A stretch of 64,000 bases of DNA from TMED14 sp003507115 (GCA_943787925.1 CALSOH010000001.1:372001-436000); one strand, 5' to 3'; shown: positions 34,621 to 44,316, counted from the stretch's first letter. Numbers and translations: made by a program. Notes: generated by a model not told the origin, from the letters alone.

Positions 34621-36093
34621 TTAGTAACCGGTATTTTGGGGCCAATTGCCACCGGCAAGATCGATTTCAACCTGAGGGAGGGGAAAGAGCTCATGTTTTC
34701 CCGCTTGGAAATTAGTAATTTCTTGCACAGCTTGGCCACTTCGCACCAGGTCCCAGAAGCGAAGACCTTCGCCGGAAAGCTCCAAGCGGCGTTCGTGGAA
34801 AATATCTGCGAGCAAGGTAGACCCCCCGGAGGAGAGCGCAGGCATGTTCACCCGTGCGCGCACTTCATTGACATAGGTCAATGCTGACGCATCATTGCCA
34901 TTTTGGGCATGCGCCTCAGCGGCCATCAGTAGCACATCTGCGTAGCGTATCACTTTGTAGTTCAGTGGGGAGGTCAAGTCGTTGTCGGGCAATCCCAATT
35001 CCGCTTGGCGCTTGATGTACTTGTTGTTGTAGTACCCGGTGTGGCCACCTCCGCCTATGGCATAGCTAATGCTGCTTGCATTGGGCTGCGCAGCAATAAA
35101 GGCATCGAGGTCGAGGACTGTCACATCGCGTCGAAGGTCACTTACGTCAAAAGCATCGTAGAGGTCTTGGGTGGGCAAGTTGTAGCTGTTTCCGTCGCTG
35201 TAGTAGGGGCCGTCGTACTGGCGAATCCCGTTAAAGCCTGCCGCTGCATTGCCTTCCAAGCAAACAAAACAGCCATAGCTGCCGCCTTCCAAACCGGAAT
35301 ATTCAATGTCAAAGACGGTTTCACTGTTGTTTTCATTCGCGTCCAACCAGAGGTCCGCATAATTCTCGACCAAGGCATAGCCACCAAAGTTGATCACAGA
35401 GTCCAAGGTGATGGCCGCTTGGGCGTGCTTGCCTTGGTAGAGCTGTACCTTGCCGAGGAGGGCCAACGATGCGCCCTTATCTACGCGGCCTTTCTCGGGG
35501 TTACTCCAGGGCAGGGTGGCCGAGGCATAGCGTAAATCAGCCTCGATCTGCGCATAGACCTCCGCTGCAGGGCTTCGGTCTAACTTGGTGACTTGATCCG
35601 CACCCAAGCGCTCGTCGATAACTAAGGGCACATCGCCAAAGTACTTCGTCAGCTCAAAGTAATAGTAGGCCCGTAGGAAGCGCGCTTGGCCTAGGATGGC
35701 ATCCTTTCCGACAAAGTCAATTTTGTCTTTGAATTCCATCATGTAGTTCACCCGAGCAATGCCCGCGTAGTTCCAGCGGAAGATGCTGCGCAGCTCGTTG
35801 TTCACTGCGTTGTGCGTCATGGCTTCGATTTGGTGCAAGCCTTCTGTGTCTGTGACACTCTCCCCACCGGCAATCGCATTGTCCGATGCGATTTCACCGA
35901 TCCATTGGGTGAGATAAGACGTTTGAAGTAAGTCGTAGGCAGCCGTGAGTGCCATTTCATAGTCCGAAGGCTGGTTAAAGTAGTTCTCCGCGTCCTGCAC
36001 ATAGCGGGGTTGGACGTCCAAGAATTTTTCACAACTGCCCATCGCCAGAGCGCTGAGAGCCAAAAGGGAAAGAGAGATAAAACGTGTTTTCAT
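34621..36093 (-). CDS. susD: SusD/RagB-family nutrient-binding outer-membrane lipoprotein
   Basis: A 490-residue lipoprotein (LALSALAMGSC, Cys 21). The N-terminal EKFLDVQPRYVQDAENYF and helical TPR core (ILGQARFLRAYYYFELTKYFGDVPLV) are diagnostic of SusD. The C-terminus has the usual NEVRARVNMP and ERRLELSGEGLRFWDLVR. It forms the lid over the SusC transporter and binds oligosaccharides. It lies 3 nt after SusC and before the PKD lipoprotein. Confidence 0.95.
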   Translation of the reverse strand: MKTRFISLSLLALSALAMGSCEKFLDVQPRYVQDAENYFNQPSDYEMALTAAYDLLQTSYLTQWIGEIASDNAIAGGESVTDTEGLHQIEAMTHNAVNNELRSIFRWNYAGIARVNYMMEFKDKIDFVGKDAILGQARFLRAYYYFELTKYFGDVPLVIDERLGADQVTKLDRSPAAEVYAQIEADLRYASATLPWSNPEKGRVDKGASLALLGKVQLYQGKHAQAAITLDSVINFGGYALVENYADLWLDANENNSETVFDIEYSGLEGGSYGCFVCLEGNAAAGFNGIRQYDGPYYSDGNSYNLPTQDLYDAFDVSDLRRDVTVLDLDAFIAAQPNASSISYAIGGGGHTGYYNNKYIKRQAELGLPDNDLTSPLNYKVIRYADVLLMAAEAHAQNGNDASALTYVNEVRARVNMPALSSGGSTLLADIFHERRLELSGEGLRFWDLVRSGQAVQEITNFQAGKHELFPLPQVEIDLAGGNWPQNTGY

Positions 36094-36096
36094 CGC

Positions 36097-39000
36097 TTAA
36101 AATTGAAGCGTTAGACCAACCATGAGCGTGCGAGCTTGGGGATAGAATCCGTAGTCGACTCCAGCGGCGAGCACCCCGCCGAAGTTCCCTATATCTGGAT
36201 CAAAGCCCTGATAGCCCGTCAGGGTAAAGAGGTTGTTCCCTGACAGGTACATTCGAACCTTGCGCGCACCCAAGCGCTCTGTCAAGGATTCAGACAAGGT
36301 GTAACCCATTTGGAGATTTCGGACGCGCAAGAAATCCCCTTTTTCTACAAAGAAATCAGAGAATACGGTGTTCCGGGTCAGTGAAGTTGTTAGGCGTGGT
36401 ACGTCATTGCTGCTGCCGTTTCCAGTCCAGCGTCCAATGGTGTAGTCCAACATATTCGCATAGGGCTGCTGGCGCTCATAGTTGCGGATAATCTCCTGGC
36501 CAATGGCGGCATAGAGGTTGGTGCTGACATCAAAAGCTTTGTAGCGGTAGCTCAAGTTTAAGCCTAGGGTGAAGTCAGGAATGGGGGATCCAATTTGGGT
36601 CTTGTCCGAATTATTGCTGAAGTTGATGACGCCATCCCCGTTCACATCCACAAAGCGAAGGTCGCCTGGGCGCGCTCCTGCTTGAACAACGGGGCTGTTA
36701 TCAATTTCGGCTTGAGACTGGAAGATGCCATCCGTTACAAACCCATGGAAGTACCCGATGGGGAAACCCGCCTCAAAACGTGTCGCCACATTGCCGCCCA
36801 CGCCAAATCCGGCACCGGGAATAAAGTCCACCCCATCCGGGACGCGGAGAACTTTGTTCTGAAGGTACGTGGCGTTGAAGTTGGCGGTAAACTGACCCGT
36901 ACGGGTGGGCTTGGTGGCATAGGCCATCTCCAATTCTACCCCGCGGTTACGTACATCGCCTGCATTGATGAAAGGAGGGTAGCCGCCTGCACTATACGTG
37001 CCTAAAACCCCGGAAACTTCGGGTTGGAACAGCAGGTCGCTCGTGCGCTTCTCAAATGCGTTCAACGTGATGTTCAGGGCGTTACGGATCCGCAAGTCAA
37101 GGCCAAGATTGGCTTGACGGGTTGTCTCCCATTTCAAGTCCGGGTTGGAGGCACGTCCAATGGCCACACCGGGAGTGAGCAGATCATTAAAAGGATAGAC
37201 CCCTTCGCCATTCAGCAAAGCACGGTAGGCGAAGTTGGGGATTTGGTCGTTGCCTGCGACGCCAAAGCTGGCACGCAGTTTCGCAAAATCAATGGTTTGA
37301 GCCCAACGGTAGGCGGGCTCGTCAGAAATGACCCAGGCACCAGAGATGGCAGGGAAAATGCCCCAGCGTGCATTGGGACCAAATTTGGAACTCCCGTCAC
37401 GGCGCAGCACGCCTGAGACGAGGTAGCGGCTCTTGTATGCATACTCTGCACGGCCAAAAGCGGACAGAAGACGCTCTTCAAAGAAAAAGCTGCTGGCACC
37501 ATTCAAGTACCCGCCGGCCGCTTGGCTCGCGGAAATATCGGCGTAGTCCCAGCTATTGTTGGGGATGTTAAAGGCCCACGCTCCGAGCCCTTTGCCCTGA
37601 CGGGTAAAAACGCTCGTACCTGCGGTGGCTTTTACATGGTGGTCTTCGCCGAAGGTCCGGTCGTAGTTGAGGTAGGATTCAAACGTGAGGTCTCCATAGG
37701 TGTCGCGGTGCTGGTAAACACTTGGCCCCCGCTCAAGGCTAAAGCCTTCGGCCAAGGTGACCATCGGTGCGTCCAGATCGGCATTGACAGCCGTGTTCTG
37801 TGCTTTGCCCGGTCCGTACCACACCAAGGGAGAGAACACGCGGCCATCCACCAAGGCATAGTTGTAATTAAAGCGATTTGTCCACGTCAACGACTCGTTC
37901 ACGGTCCAGGCCAGCTCTTCCTTGCCAACGAATTTATTCACTCCCGTTTGGTTGTAGGTATTCGCCATTTGGGCAATCGGGTTGATGATGTCGCTCACCA
38001 GCGCGAGATAGCTGTATCGACCATCTTCTTCCACTAAAGGTTCCGTGGGGTAGGCATTGATGGTGTTAAAAAGGACCGAACCAATGCCGTTCTCGGGAAG
38101 GGTTTTGCGCTCCTCGTGGGTGAATAAAAAGACGGAATTCAGGCGCAAGCGGCTTGTCATATCCGTGCTGAGGTTGACACGGCCGTTGTAGCGCGAAAAA
38201 TTACTCTTGTCGCCACCCACGATACCATCTTGGGTGAAGTAGGATCCTCCGATGGAGTAGGTGGTTTGGTTGGAGCTTCCGGTAGCGCTCAAGCTATGAC
38301 TGGATGTCATCGCGGATTGAAAGACTGCATCCTGCCAATCGGTTCCGACACCCAAGGCAGTGTTGGCAAAGGGTTGGTCTTGCCCGCCGTTGAGGAAGGC
38401 GTTGTTTTTCAAGACGGCGTATTCTTGGGCGTTAAGTAGGCCCAAACGCTTGGCGGTTTGCTGCACACCGAGGTAGGAAGCATATTCAAACACAGGTGCG
38501 CCCCCTTTTTGGCCTTTTTTTGTCTCAATTAGGATGACGCCGTTGGCTGCACGAACGCCAAAGATGGAGGCGGTGCCATCCTTCAAGACGTTGATGGAAG
38601 CAATATCGTTGGGATTCAAGGCGTTCAATCCTTCTGAATCATACACCACGCCGTCCACCAAGATCAGTGGATCATTGTCTCCAAAGGTGCTCAATCCGCG
38701 GATGCGAATGCTGGTGGAACCACCAGGGGATCCCGAATTGGTGTTGATGACAACCCCTGCGACTTGACCCTGAAGGGCTTGGTCCATGCGGGGGAGATTG
38801 AGTTTGGTGATTTCCTCACTTTTTACCACCGAGGTCGCCCCCGTCATTTCTTTTTTGGTGGAACTCCCGTAGCCAGTGACGACTACCTCGCCCAAATCTA
38901 CTTGGTTCGGTGCCAGAGCAATGGAGAGCGGTTGCGAAGAGGCCACCTGGAGGCGTTTACTGTCGTATCCAAACGCTTCGATCAAAAGCGAATCCCCGAT

Positions 39001-39204
39001 TCGAATCTCCAGGCTAAAACGACCTTGAAAGTCGGTGCTGGTCTTGGATGTGCCGTTCGGTAAAACGGATACAATGGCCTGCACAGGGCTGCGATCCGAG
39101 CGATCCGTCACTTGTCCAGTGAGGGCGATCGTTTGGGCCGAAGCGATTCCAGATAGGCTCGTTGTGAGGAGAAGTACGAAAGAAAATCGAAGGAATGTAC
39201 GCAT
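36097..39204 (-). CDS. susC: SusC/RagA-family TonB-dependent transporter
   Basis: A 1035-residue outer-membrane transporter. After the signal peptide (LTTSLSGIASAQ) come a CarboxypepD_reg-like domain (~25-105), the plug with VTGYGSSTKKEMTGA and SIRIRGLSTFGDNDPLIL, and the barrel, ending QF. It imports oligosaccharides with SusD. The open frame extends 45 codons upstream, but ATG at 39204 gives the normal signal peptide. It is adjacent to a T9SS carbohydrate-binding gene upstream, consistent with a laminarin-type utilisation locus. Confidence 0.95.
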   Translation of the reverse strand: MRTFLRFSFVLLLTTSLSGIASAQTIALTGQVTDRSDRSPVQAIVSVLPNGTSKTSTDFQGRFSLEIRIGDSLLIEAFGYDSKRLQVASSQPLSIALAPNQVDLGEVVVTGYGSSTKKEMTGATSVVKSEEITKLNLPRMDQALQGQVAGVVINTNSGSPGGSTSIRIRGLSTFGDNDPLILVDGVVYDSEGLNALNPNDIASINVLKDGTASIFGVRAANGVILIETKKGQKGGAPVFEYASYLGVQQTAKRLGLLNAQEYAVLKNNAFLNGGQDQPFANTALGVGTDWQDAVFQSAMTSSHSLSATGSSNQTTYSIGGSYFTQDGIVGGDKSNFSRYNGRVNLSTDMTSRLRLNSVFLFTHEERKTLPENGIGSVLFNTINAYPTEPLVEEDGRYSYLALVSDIINPIAQMANTYNQTGVNKFVGKEELAWTVNESLTWTNRFNYNYALVDGRVFSPLVWYGPGKAQNTAVNADLDAPMVTLAEGFSLERGPSVYQHRDTYGDLTFESYLNYDRTFGEDHHVKATAGTSVFTRQGKGLGAWAFNIPNNSWDYADISASQAAGGYLNGASSFFFEERLLSAFGRAEYAYKSRYLVSGVLRRDGSSKFGPNARWGIFPAISGAWVISDEPAYRWAQTIDFAKLRASFGVAGNDQIPNFAYRALLNGEGVYPFNDLLTPGVAIGRASNPDLKWETTRQANLGLDLRIRNALNITLNAFEKRTSDLLFQPEVSGVLGTYSAGGYPPFINAGDVRNRGVELEMAYATKPTRTGQFTANFNATYLQNKVLRVPDGVDFIPGAGFGVGGNVATRFEAGFPIGYFHGFVTDGIFQSQAEIDNSPVVQAGARPGDLRFVDVNGDGVINFSNNSDKTQIGSPIPDFTLGLNLSYRYKAFDVSTNLYAAIGQEIIRNYERQQPYANMLDYTIGRWTGNGSSNDVPRLTTSLTRNTVFSDFFVEKGDFLRVRNLQMGYTLSESLTERLGARKVRMYLSGNNLFTLTGYQGFDPDIGNFGGVLAAGVDYGFYPQARTLMVGLTLQF

Positions 39205-39295
39205 GGGAGAAGAGGGATGAAGGCTGACGGAAAAGGTGAGATTGGGAAAGCCCGCGCTTTCGCTACGGGCTCTCCTTCTCAACACAAAACCACGT

Positions 39296-40279
39296 TTAGT
39301 GGCGAATAGCGAGCTTTTGAATGGTTTCACCTTGCTCACCCGCTACACGTACCATGTACATGCCGTTGGGCAAAGATGCCGTGATGACTTGGTTTTCGCC
39401 GCGAACCAATGAACCAGCAGCCACAGTCTGACCGTTGAGGTTCATGATTTGGTATGAGCCATGGGCTCCAACGAAATCGATGCTCAAAACGCTGTTAGCA
39501 GGATTGGGGGTCAAGGTCATGAGAACGGCGTTCTCCTCCATGCCGATGCCAGAGCATGCGTTACAAGAAGCCCAGCAAACCACGTCCAATGTGTCCGACT
39601 GCGATACAACCAATACACGGTTTGTGTAGGTCGCGTTGCCGTTGGTACATGGAGCCGTGGGGTCATTCATTTCCTGACCGGTCCAGTTGTCGTGAGAGTA
39701 CTTGTACTCAACCGTGTCACCTACGTTCAACGTGATGGTCACGTCCCAAACGTTGTCGCCGTTGGCGTCAGACATGGCAGCACAGTTACCACACCAGCCG
39801 TTAAAGGTTCCATTAACCTCAGGGGTGGTGAAGCTTCCCGTGTACAACTGCATATCCACTTGGAAGGTGATGTTTGCCGTGGCAGGAGCGGAGCTACAAG
39901 GATCGCATGACGCCCAGCATACTGCGGGAAGGGTCGTTGCGGCAGCTGGAACAACCAAAACACGATTGGTGTAGGTAGCGTTGCCGTTGGTGCATGGAGC
40001 GGTGGGATCATTCATTTCTTGACCAGTCCACGCATCATGGGAGAATTTGTACTCAACAGTGTCGCCTGCAGTCAACGCGATTGTGACTTCCCAAACGTTA
40101 TCGCCGTCTGCGTCGGTCATCGCGGCACAGTTGCCACACCAGTTGTTAAAGGTGCCGTTGACCTCGGGGGTCGTGAAGCTACCCGTGTAGTTGTTCATGT
40201 CAACCTGGAAGGTAACGTTGGTTTGTGCAAAAGCACTTCCCAGAATAGCCATGGCCATTAGAGTAAGCGTTTTTTTCAT
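39296..40279 (-). CDS. T9SS type A protein with two tandem CBM-like domains
   Basis: A 327-residue secreted protein. After a signal peptide (ILGSAFAQT) it holds two ~109-residue copies (about 20-128 and 134-240) of a CBM20/48-like fold: VDMNNYTGSFTTPEVNGTFN and CGNCAAMTDADGDNVWEV in the first, nearly the same in the second. Each ends in a Cys-rich CWASCDPCS or CWASCNACS. The last ~80 residues are a Por_Secre_tail T9SS type A domain (LTPNPANSVLSIDF, YQIMNLNGQTV, NGMYMVRV). It probably binds the glucan on the surface and helps capture. It lies 92 bp upstream of SusC. Confidence 0.85.
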   Translation of the reverse strand: MKKTLTLMAMAILGSAFAQTNVTFQVDMNNYTGSFTTPEVNGTFNNWCGNCAAMTDADGDNVWEVTIALTAGDTVEYKFSHDAWTGQEMNDPTAPCTNGNATYTNRVLVVPAAATTLPAVCWASCDPCSSAPATANITFQVDMQLYTGSFTTPEVNGTFNGWCGNCAAMSDANGDNVWDVTITLNVGDTVEYKYSHDNWTGQEMNDPTAPCTNGNATYTNRVLVVSQSDTLDVVCWASCNACSGIGMEENAVLMTLTPNPANSVLSIDFVGAHGSYQIMNLNGQTVAAGSLVRGENQVITASLPNGMYMVRVAGEQGETIQKLAIRH

Positions 40280-40365
40280 GAGTTGGTTTTTGGTTGTTGA
40301 ATAATAGTACTACGGACAATAATACGACAATTTTGGATAGAAATTGTTTTTTGTACCATAACTTG

Positions 40366-41382
40366 GTGAAAATTTTCAAGGCTTTGGTTCAATCCCTCTT
40401 ATCCTGGATCGGCGCATCCATCCGTTTCTTTTTAACCACCATGGGAATCCTTTGGTTCACGGCCTATCATGCCGCCGGACAAGACGGTCCTATTCCAACA
40501 AGTGTAGAGCGAACAATTGATGGCGGTTACACCTTCATGCGCAACGGTTCACCCTACTATGTGCGGGGCGCAGGAGGGATCGAATACATCGCCGATGTCG
40601 CTCGTTTTGGGGGCAACAGCATCCGGACTTGGAGCCATGACAATGCCAAAGAAATTTTGGATGAAGCACACCGCCATGGCATCACCGTGATGATGGGCTT
40701 GTTCAACTGGACCGAAATGGACTGCGACCCCTCCAATATCAAACAATTTATCACCCAGTTTGAAGGCGATGGCACCTTTGAGCTCCAAAAAATGGAGGTT
40801 GTTCCATTTGCGGGTTCTTTGCGCAAAAAGGTGAGTGCATCATGGACGCCCAATGGGGACTTGTTGTTTAATCTTCGTGTGGGGGACGCTATAGTGACGG
40901 GGGCTAGCACCCCAGATAGCCTCATCCTCACCGGACGATTTGAGGACCGCGAACCCTTCGTGAATACCAAGCAGGGTACGGAACTTTGGAATGGCGATGC
41001 TTTAGAAGTGGCCTTTTCCGCTCAGCCCGTAACGAGTAAGCGACCCAGAACGAATTTTCTCTTTTCCGATGTGCACCTAGGCCTCAGCCTTGGGGAGCGT
41101 CCCGAGGTGGTCAATTTCCGAACGGGCGCCCTTATTCCGGTCAAGCGCGACATCCTCGTGGATGAAGGAGGAGCGTTTACGCTGGTTAGCTGGAAACTCC
41201 CCTGGGCCAGCTTAAAGCGTGAAGGCTGGCAATTAGAAGGCCGCTACCTCTTGGAGGTGGCACGGGACCAAGGAAACGCCAAAGGCCGAACCGAACAAAT
41301 ACGCTGGAATTCTGTTGAGGCGGAAGGCTTTCACTTGAACCCCGGACTCTGGGGAGAATTGATCGTTCCCAAAAAACAGTAA
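40366..41382 (+). CDS. Truncated glycoside-hydrolase-like N-terminus fused to a CBM9-like domain
   Basis: About 338 residues. After a signal peptide (FFLTTMGILWFTAYHAAGQ), residues ~45-130 resemble only the first strands of a GH2/GH5-type TIM barrel (YYVRGAGGIEYIADVARFGG, NSIRTWSHDNAKEILDEAHR). The catalytic Glu region of such barrels is absent. From about 150 it changes to a DOMON/CBM9-like domain (LWNGDALEVAFSAQ, FTLVSWKLPWASL). This looks like an in-frame internal deletion or domain shuffling. The start is uncertain: GTG 40366 gives basic residues before the hydrophobic core, ATG 40441 is the alternative. It lies 17 nt upstream of the GH3 gene. Confidence 0.55.
   Translation: MKIFKALVQSLLSWIGASIRFFLTTMGILWFTAYHAAGQDGPIPTSVERTIDGGYTFMRNGSPYYVRGAGGIEYIADVARFGGNSIRTWSHDNAKEILDEAHRHGITVMMGLFNWTEMDCDPSNIKQFITQFEGDGTFELQKMEVVPFAGSLRKKVSASWTPNGDLLFNLRVGDAIVTGASTPDSLILTGRFEDREPFVNTKQGTELWNGDALEVAFSAQPVTSKRPRTNFLFSDVHLGLSLGERPEVVNFRTGALIPVKRDILVDEGGAFTLVSWKLPWASLKREGWQLEGRYLLEVARDQGNAKGRTEQIRWNSVEAEGFHLNPGLWGELIVPKKQ
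40367..40378. promoter_or_regulatory. Palindrome TGAAAATTTTCA in the PUL divergent region
   Basis: A perfect 12-bp palindrome between the divergent CBM (-) and GH3-side (+) transcripts. It could be an operator or chance in an AT-rich stretch; it overlaps the GTG start candidate at 40366. Confidence 0.25.
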
Positions 41383-41399
41383 GACCAATTTTACGACGA

Positions 41400-43634
41400 A
41401 TGAAAACACGTGCATTACTTGTTTTGATGCTGGCCGCTGGGCCTGCTTTTGCACAGAAAAAACCAATGGCGGAACGCGTAGATTCCGTTTTGGCGCTCAT
41501 GACTTTAGAGGAAAAAGTCGGCCAAATGAACCAATACAATGGATTTTGGAATGCGACCGGGCCGGCGCCCGCTGGCGGTGATGCGGCCACGAAGTACACC
41601 CACCTCCGAAATGGTTGGGTCGGTTCCGTTCTCAATGTGCAGGGCGTAGAGGAAGTGCGTGCTATGCAAAAGGTGGCCGTGGAGGAGACTCGATTGGGGA
41701 TTCCCTTGATTTTCGCCTGTGACGTTATTCATGGCTACAAGACCTTGTCGCCTATTCCCTTGGCCGAAGCAGCTTCCTGGGATTTGGAGGCCATTGCTCA
41801 AAGTGCTCGACACGCGGCGGAGGAAGCCACCGCCTACGGCCTCAACTGGACCTTTGCACCCATGGTCGACATTGCGCGCGATCCCCGCTGGGGCCGCATC
41901 ATGGAGGGAGCGGGCGAGGATCCCTATTTGGGTAGCCGCATCGCGGAAGCGCGGGTCCGCGGATTCCAGGGCGACAACTTGGGTGATCCGACGACCATGG
42001 CCGCCTGTGCGAAACACTTCGTGGGCTATGGCTTCAGCGAAGCCGGACGGGACTACAACACGGTGGACGTGAGCGAATACACCTTGCGGAATGTCATTTA
42101 TCCCCCTTTCCAGGCCGCCAAGAAAGCGGGCGTGGCCACCTTCATGAATTCCTTCAACACGGTGAATGGCATTCCCGCCACGGGCAATCAAGCCCTGGTG
42201 GAAATGCTAAAAGAGGATTGGGGATTTGAGGGGGTTCTTGTCAGTGATTGGGGGTCCATCACAGAAATGCAAGCGCATGGCTATGCAGAGAATTTGAAGG
42301 CGGCAGCAGAGTTAGCGGCCCATGCGCGATGTGATATTGACATGGAGTCCTTGGCCTACGTGCAGTATTTAGCCGCTTTAGTGCGTGAGGGAAGGGTTTC
42401 CGAAGACGTGGTGAACGACGCCGTGTTCCGCATCCTAACCCTCAAGTTTCATTTGGGCCTCATGGACGATCCCTACCGGTACTGCCAACGTCCCGGAAGT
42501 TGGGAACCCACCACCTCCCCATGGTCCGCGGATGCCCAAGAATTGGCCGAAAAATCAGCCGTCCTCCTCAAGAACAATGGCATCTTGCCTCTGGCCAAGA
42601 AGCAAGCCATCGCACTCGTAGGCCCCATGGCTCAAGAGAAGAATAGTCCGTTGGGCAACTGGCGCGTCTCGAGCGATGACTTTACCGCCTTGTCGCTCTA
42701 TGAAGGGTTGGTGCAGGTGCGCGGCGAAAAGCGCATGACGGTGGCCAGTGGTCCTGTCTTCTTGAAGGGCCCCATTAGCTTCCCATTTGAAGCCGAAATC
42801 AACACCACGGATACATCCGGCCTCCACGCGGTGATTAAAGCCGCTAGAGAAGCGGAAATCGCCGTTCTCGCAGTGGGCGAGCATGGATTCCACTCCGGAG
42901 AAGCCCGGTCGCGCATGTCGCTGCACTTACCTGGTCTGCAAGAGCATATGATTCGTGAGGTACTCAAGGTTCAAGAGCATGTCGTCCTGGTGTTGTATGC
43001 CGGCCGACCGATGATTCTGCCCGACGACATTACCGAACAAGTAGATGCCATCCTTTTGGCCTGGCAGCCCGGCACCATGGGCGGTCCGGCTATGGCTAAT
43101 CTGCTGATGGGCAAGCGCTCTCCGAGTGGTCGCCTCCCAGTCACTTTCCCGCGCTCTGAGGGCCAAATCCCTCTGTACTATGGTGCCTACAACACGGGTC
43201 GTCCAGGTCCGTCCGATGCCGTATTCTGGTCCCACTATGGCGACGGTCCCAATTCACCGGCCTATCCCTTTGGCTATGGTTTGACCTATTCCACGGTAAC
43301 CTATACCGCGACACAGGCTAAGCAGATGGGGGATTCCATCGCCGTCCAAGCCCTCGTAAGGAATGAAGGCAAGGTCGCAGTGGACGAAGTCGTTCAGCTC
43401 TACACGCGAGATCACCACAGCCGGGTAGGTGTACAGCCCGTTCGCCGTTTAATCGGATTCCAACGCCTGTCATTGAAGCCAGGGGAAGAACGTATGGTGA
43501 ACTTTAGCGTCACAGCCGATGAGTTGAGCGTGATGACTTCAGAAGGCGAGCGCCTATTTGAACCAGGGACATTTAGCTTTTGGGTAGCGCCGCACAGTGC
43601 GGCGGGAACCCCGGCGACCTTTGACTGGAAATAA
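41400..43634 (+). CDS. bglX: GH3 beta-glucosidase (BglX-like)
   Basis: A 744-residue periplasmic glycoside hydrolase. The signal peptide ends near AGPAFAQ (residue 19). The N-terminal TIM barrel has the nucleophile D283 in GVLVSDWGSITEM and KHFVGYGFSEAGRDYN. A middle sandwich domain contains VLAVGEHGFHSGEARSRMSL, and a C-terminal FnIII-like domain follows. It releases glucose from beta-linked oligosaccharides such as those made by the GH16. It is the second gene after the CBM9-like gene on the plus strand and divergent from the SusC operon, so it is part of the same locus. Confidence 0.95.
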   Translation: MKTRALLVLMLAAGPAFAQKKPMAERVDSVLALMTLEEKVGQMNQYNGFWNATGPAPAGGDAATKYTHLRNGWVGSVLNVQGVEEVRAMQKVAVEETRLGIPLIFACDVIHGYKTLSPIPLAEAASWDLEAIAQSARHAAEEATAYGLNWTFAPMVDIARDPRWGRIMEGAGEDPYLGSRIAEARVRGFQGDNLGDPTTMAACAKHFVGYGFSEAGRDYNTVDVSEYTLRNVIYPPFQAAKKAGVATFMNSFNTVNGIPATGNQALVEMLKEDWGFEGVLVSDWGSITEMQAHGYAENLKAAAELAAHARCDIDMESLAYVQYLAALVREGRVSEDVVNDAVFRILTLKFHLGLMDDPYRYCQRPGSWEPTTSPWSADAQELAEKSAVLLKNNGILPLAKKQAIALVGPMAQEKNSPLGNWRVSSDDFTALSLYEGLVQVRGEKRMTVASGPVFLKGPISFPFEAEINTTDTSGLHAVIKAAREAEIAVLAVGEHGFHSGEARSRMSLHLPGLQEHMIREVLKVQEHVVLVLYAGRPMILPDDITEQVDAILLAWQPGTMGGPAMANLLMGKRSPSGRLPVTFPRSEGQIPLYYGAYNTGRPGPSDAVFWSHYGDGPNSPAYPFGYGLTYSTVTYTATQAKQMGDSIAVQALVRNEGKVAVDEVVQLYTRDHHSRVGVQPVRRLIGFQRLSLKPGEERMVNFSVTADELSVMTSEGERLFEPGTFSFWVAPHSAAGTPATFDWK

Positions 43635-43707
43635 GCCGACGCATGGCCGTTCCTGCAAAATCCTCGTAGAATTTTCGACGAATTCACGATTCGCCCTACC
43701 TTTCAGC

Positions 43708-44316
43708 ATGCCTCCAAAACACATTGGCCTAACCGGATCCATCGGTGCGGGCAAATCTACCGTAGCCTCGCTACTTGCTTCAAAAGGAATCCCTGTCTAT
43801 GTGGCGGACGAGGCGGCCAAACGACTCATGGTGGAAGATGAAGGACTGAAAGCCGCGATAGAAGACGCCTTTGGGCCAGGGATCTATGTGGAAGGGCAGT
43901 TGCAACGCAAAATTTTGGCTCAACGCGCGTTTGGGACGCCCGAGGCCACCGCTCAAATCAATGCGCTTGTGCATCCTGCCGTGCACGATGATTTTGTGGC
44001 TTGGCATTCGGCCCAAGTGGCTCCTTATATTCTTCGCGAAGCCGCTATTCTCTTTGAGTCTGGGACCTACCAAACGTGTGATGCGATTGTCGTGGTAGAG
44101 GCATCTAAAGAAGTCCGCATCCAAAGAGTCATGGAACGGTCGGGAATGACCCGTGAAGAGGTAGAGCAGCGGATGCAGCATCAATGGCCGGATGCCAAGC
44201 GTCGGGCTTACCTAACAGATCGTGATTTCATTGTGCAGAATGATGAAGATGAAGCCGCCCTTCGTGGTCAAGTGGATGTGTTGCACGAAACATTGCTCCA
44301 GCGTTGCGGAAGATGA
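43708..44316 (+). CDS. coaE: Dephospho-CoA kinase
   Basis: A 202-residue cytoplasmic kinase for the last step of CoA synthesis. GLTGSIGAGKSTVASLL is the P-loop, ADEAAKRLM the substrate-side DxxA region, and LIDESGTY-like ILFESGTYQTCD the lid. Start 43708 gives the standard N-terminus (MPPKHIGLTGSIG). A near-match TACCTTTC ends 3 nt before the ATG. Its stop overlaps the next gene's start (ATGA). Confidence 0.93.
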   Translation: MPPKHIGLTGSIGAGKSTVASLLASKGIPVYVADEAAKRLMVEDEGLKAAIEDAFGPGIYVEGQLQRKILAQRAFGTPEATAQINALVHPAVHDDFVAWHSAQVAPYILREAAILFESGTYQTCDAIVVVEASKEVRIQRVMERSGMTREEVEQRMQHQWPDAKRRAYLTDRDFIVQNDEDEAALRGQVDVLHETLLQRCGR

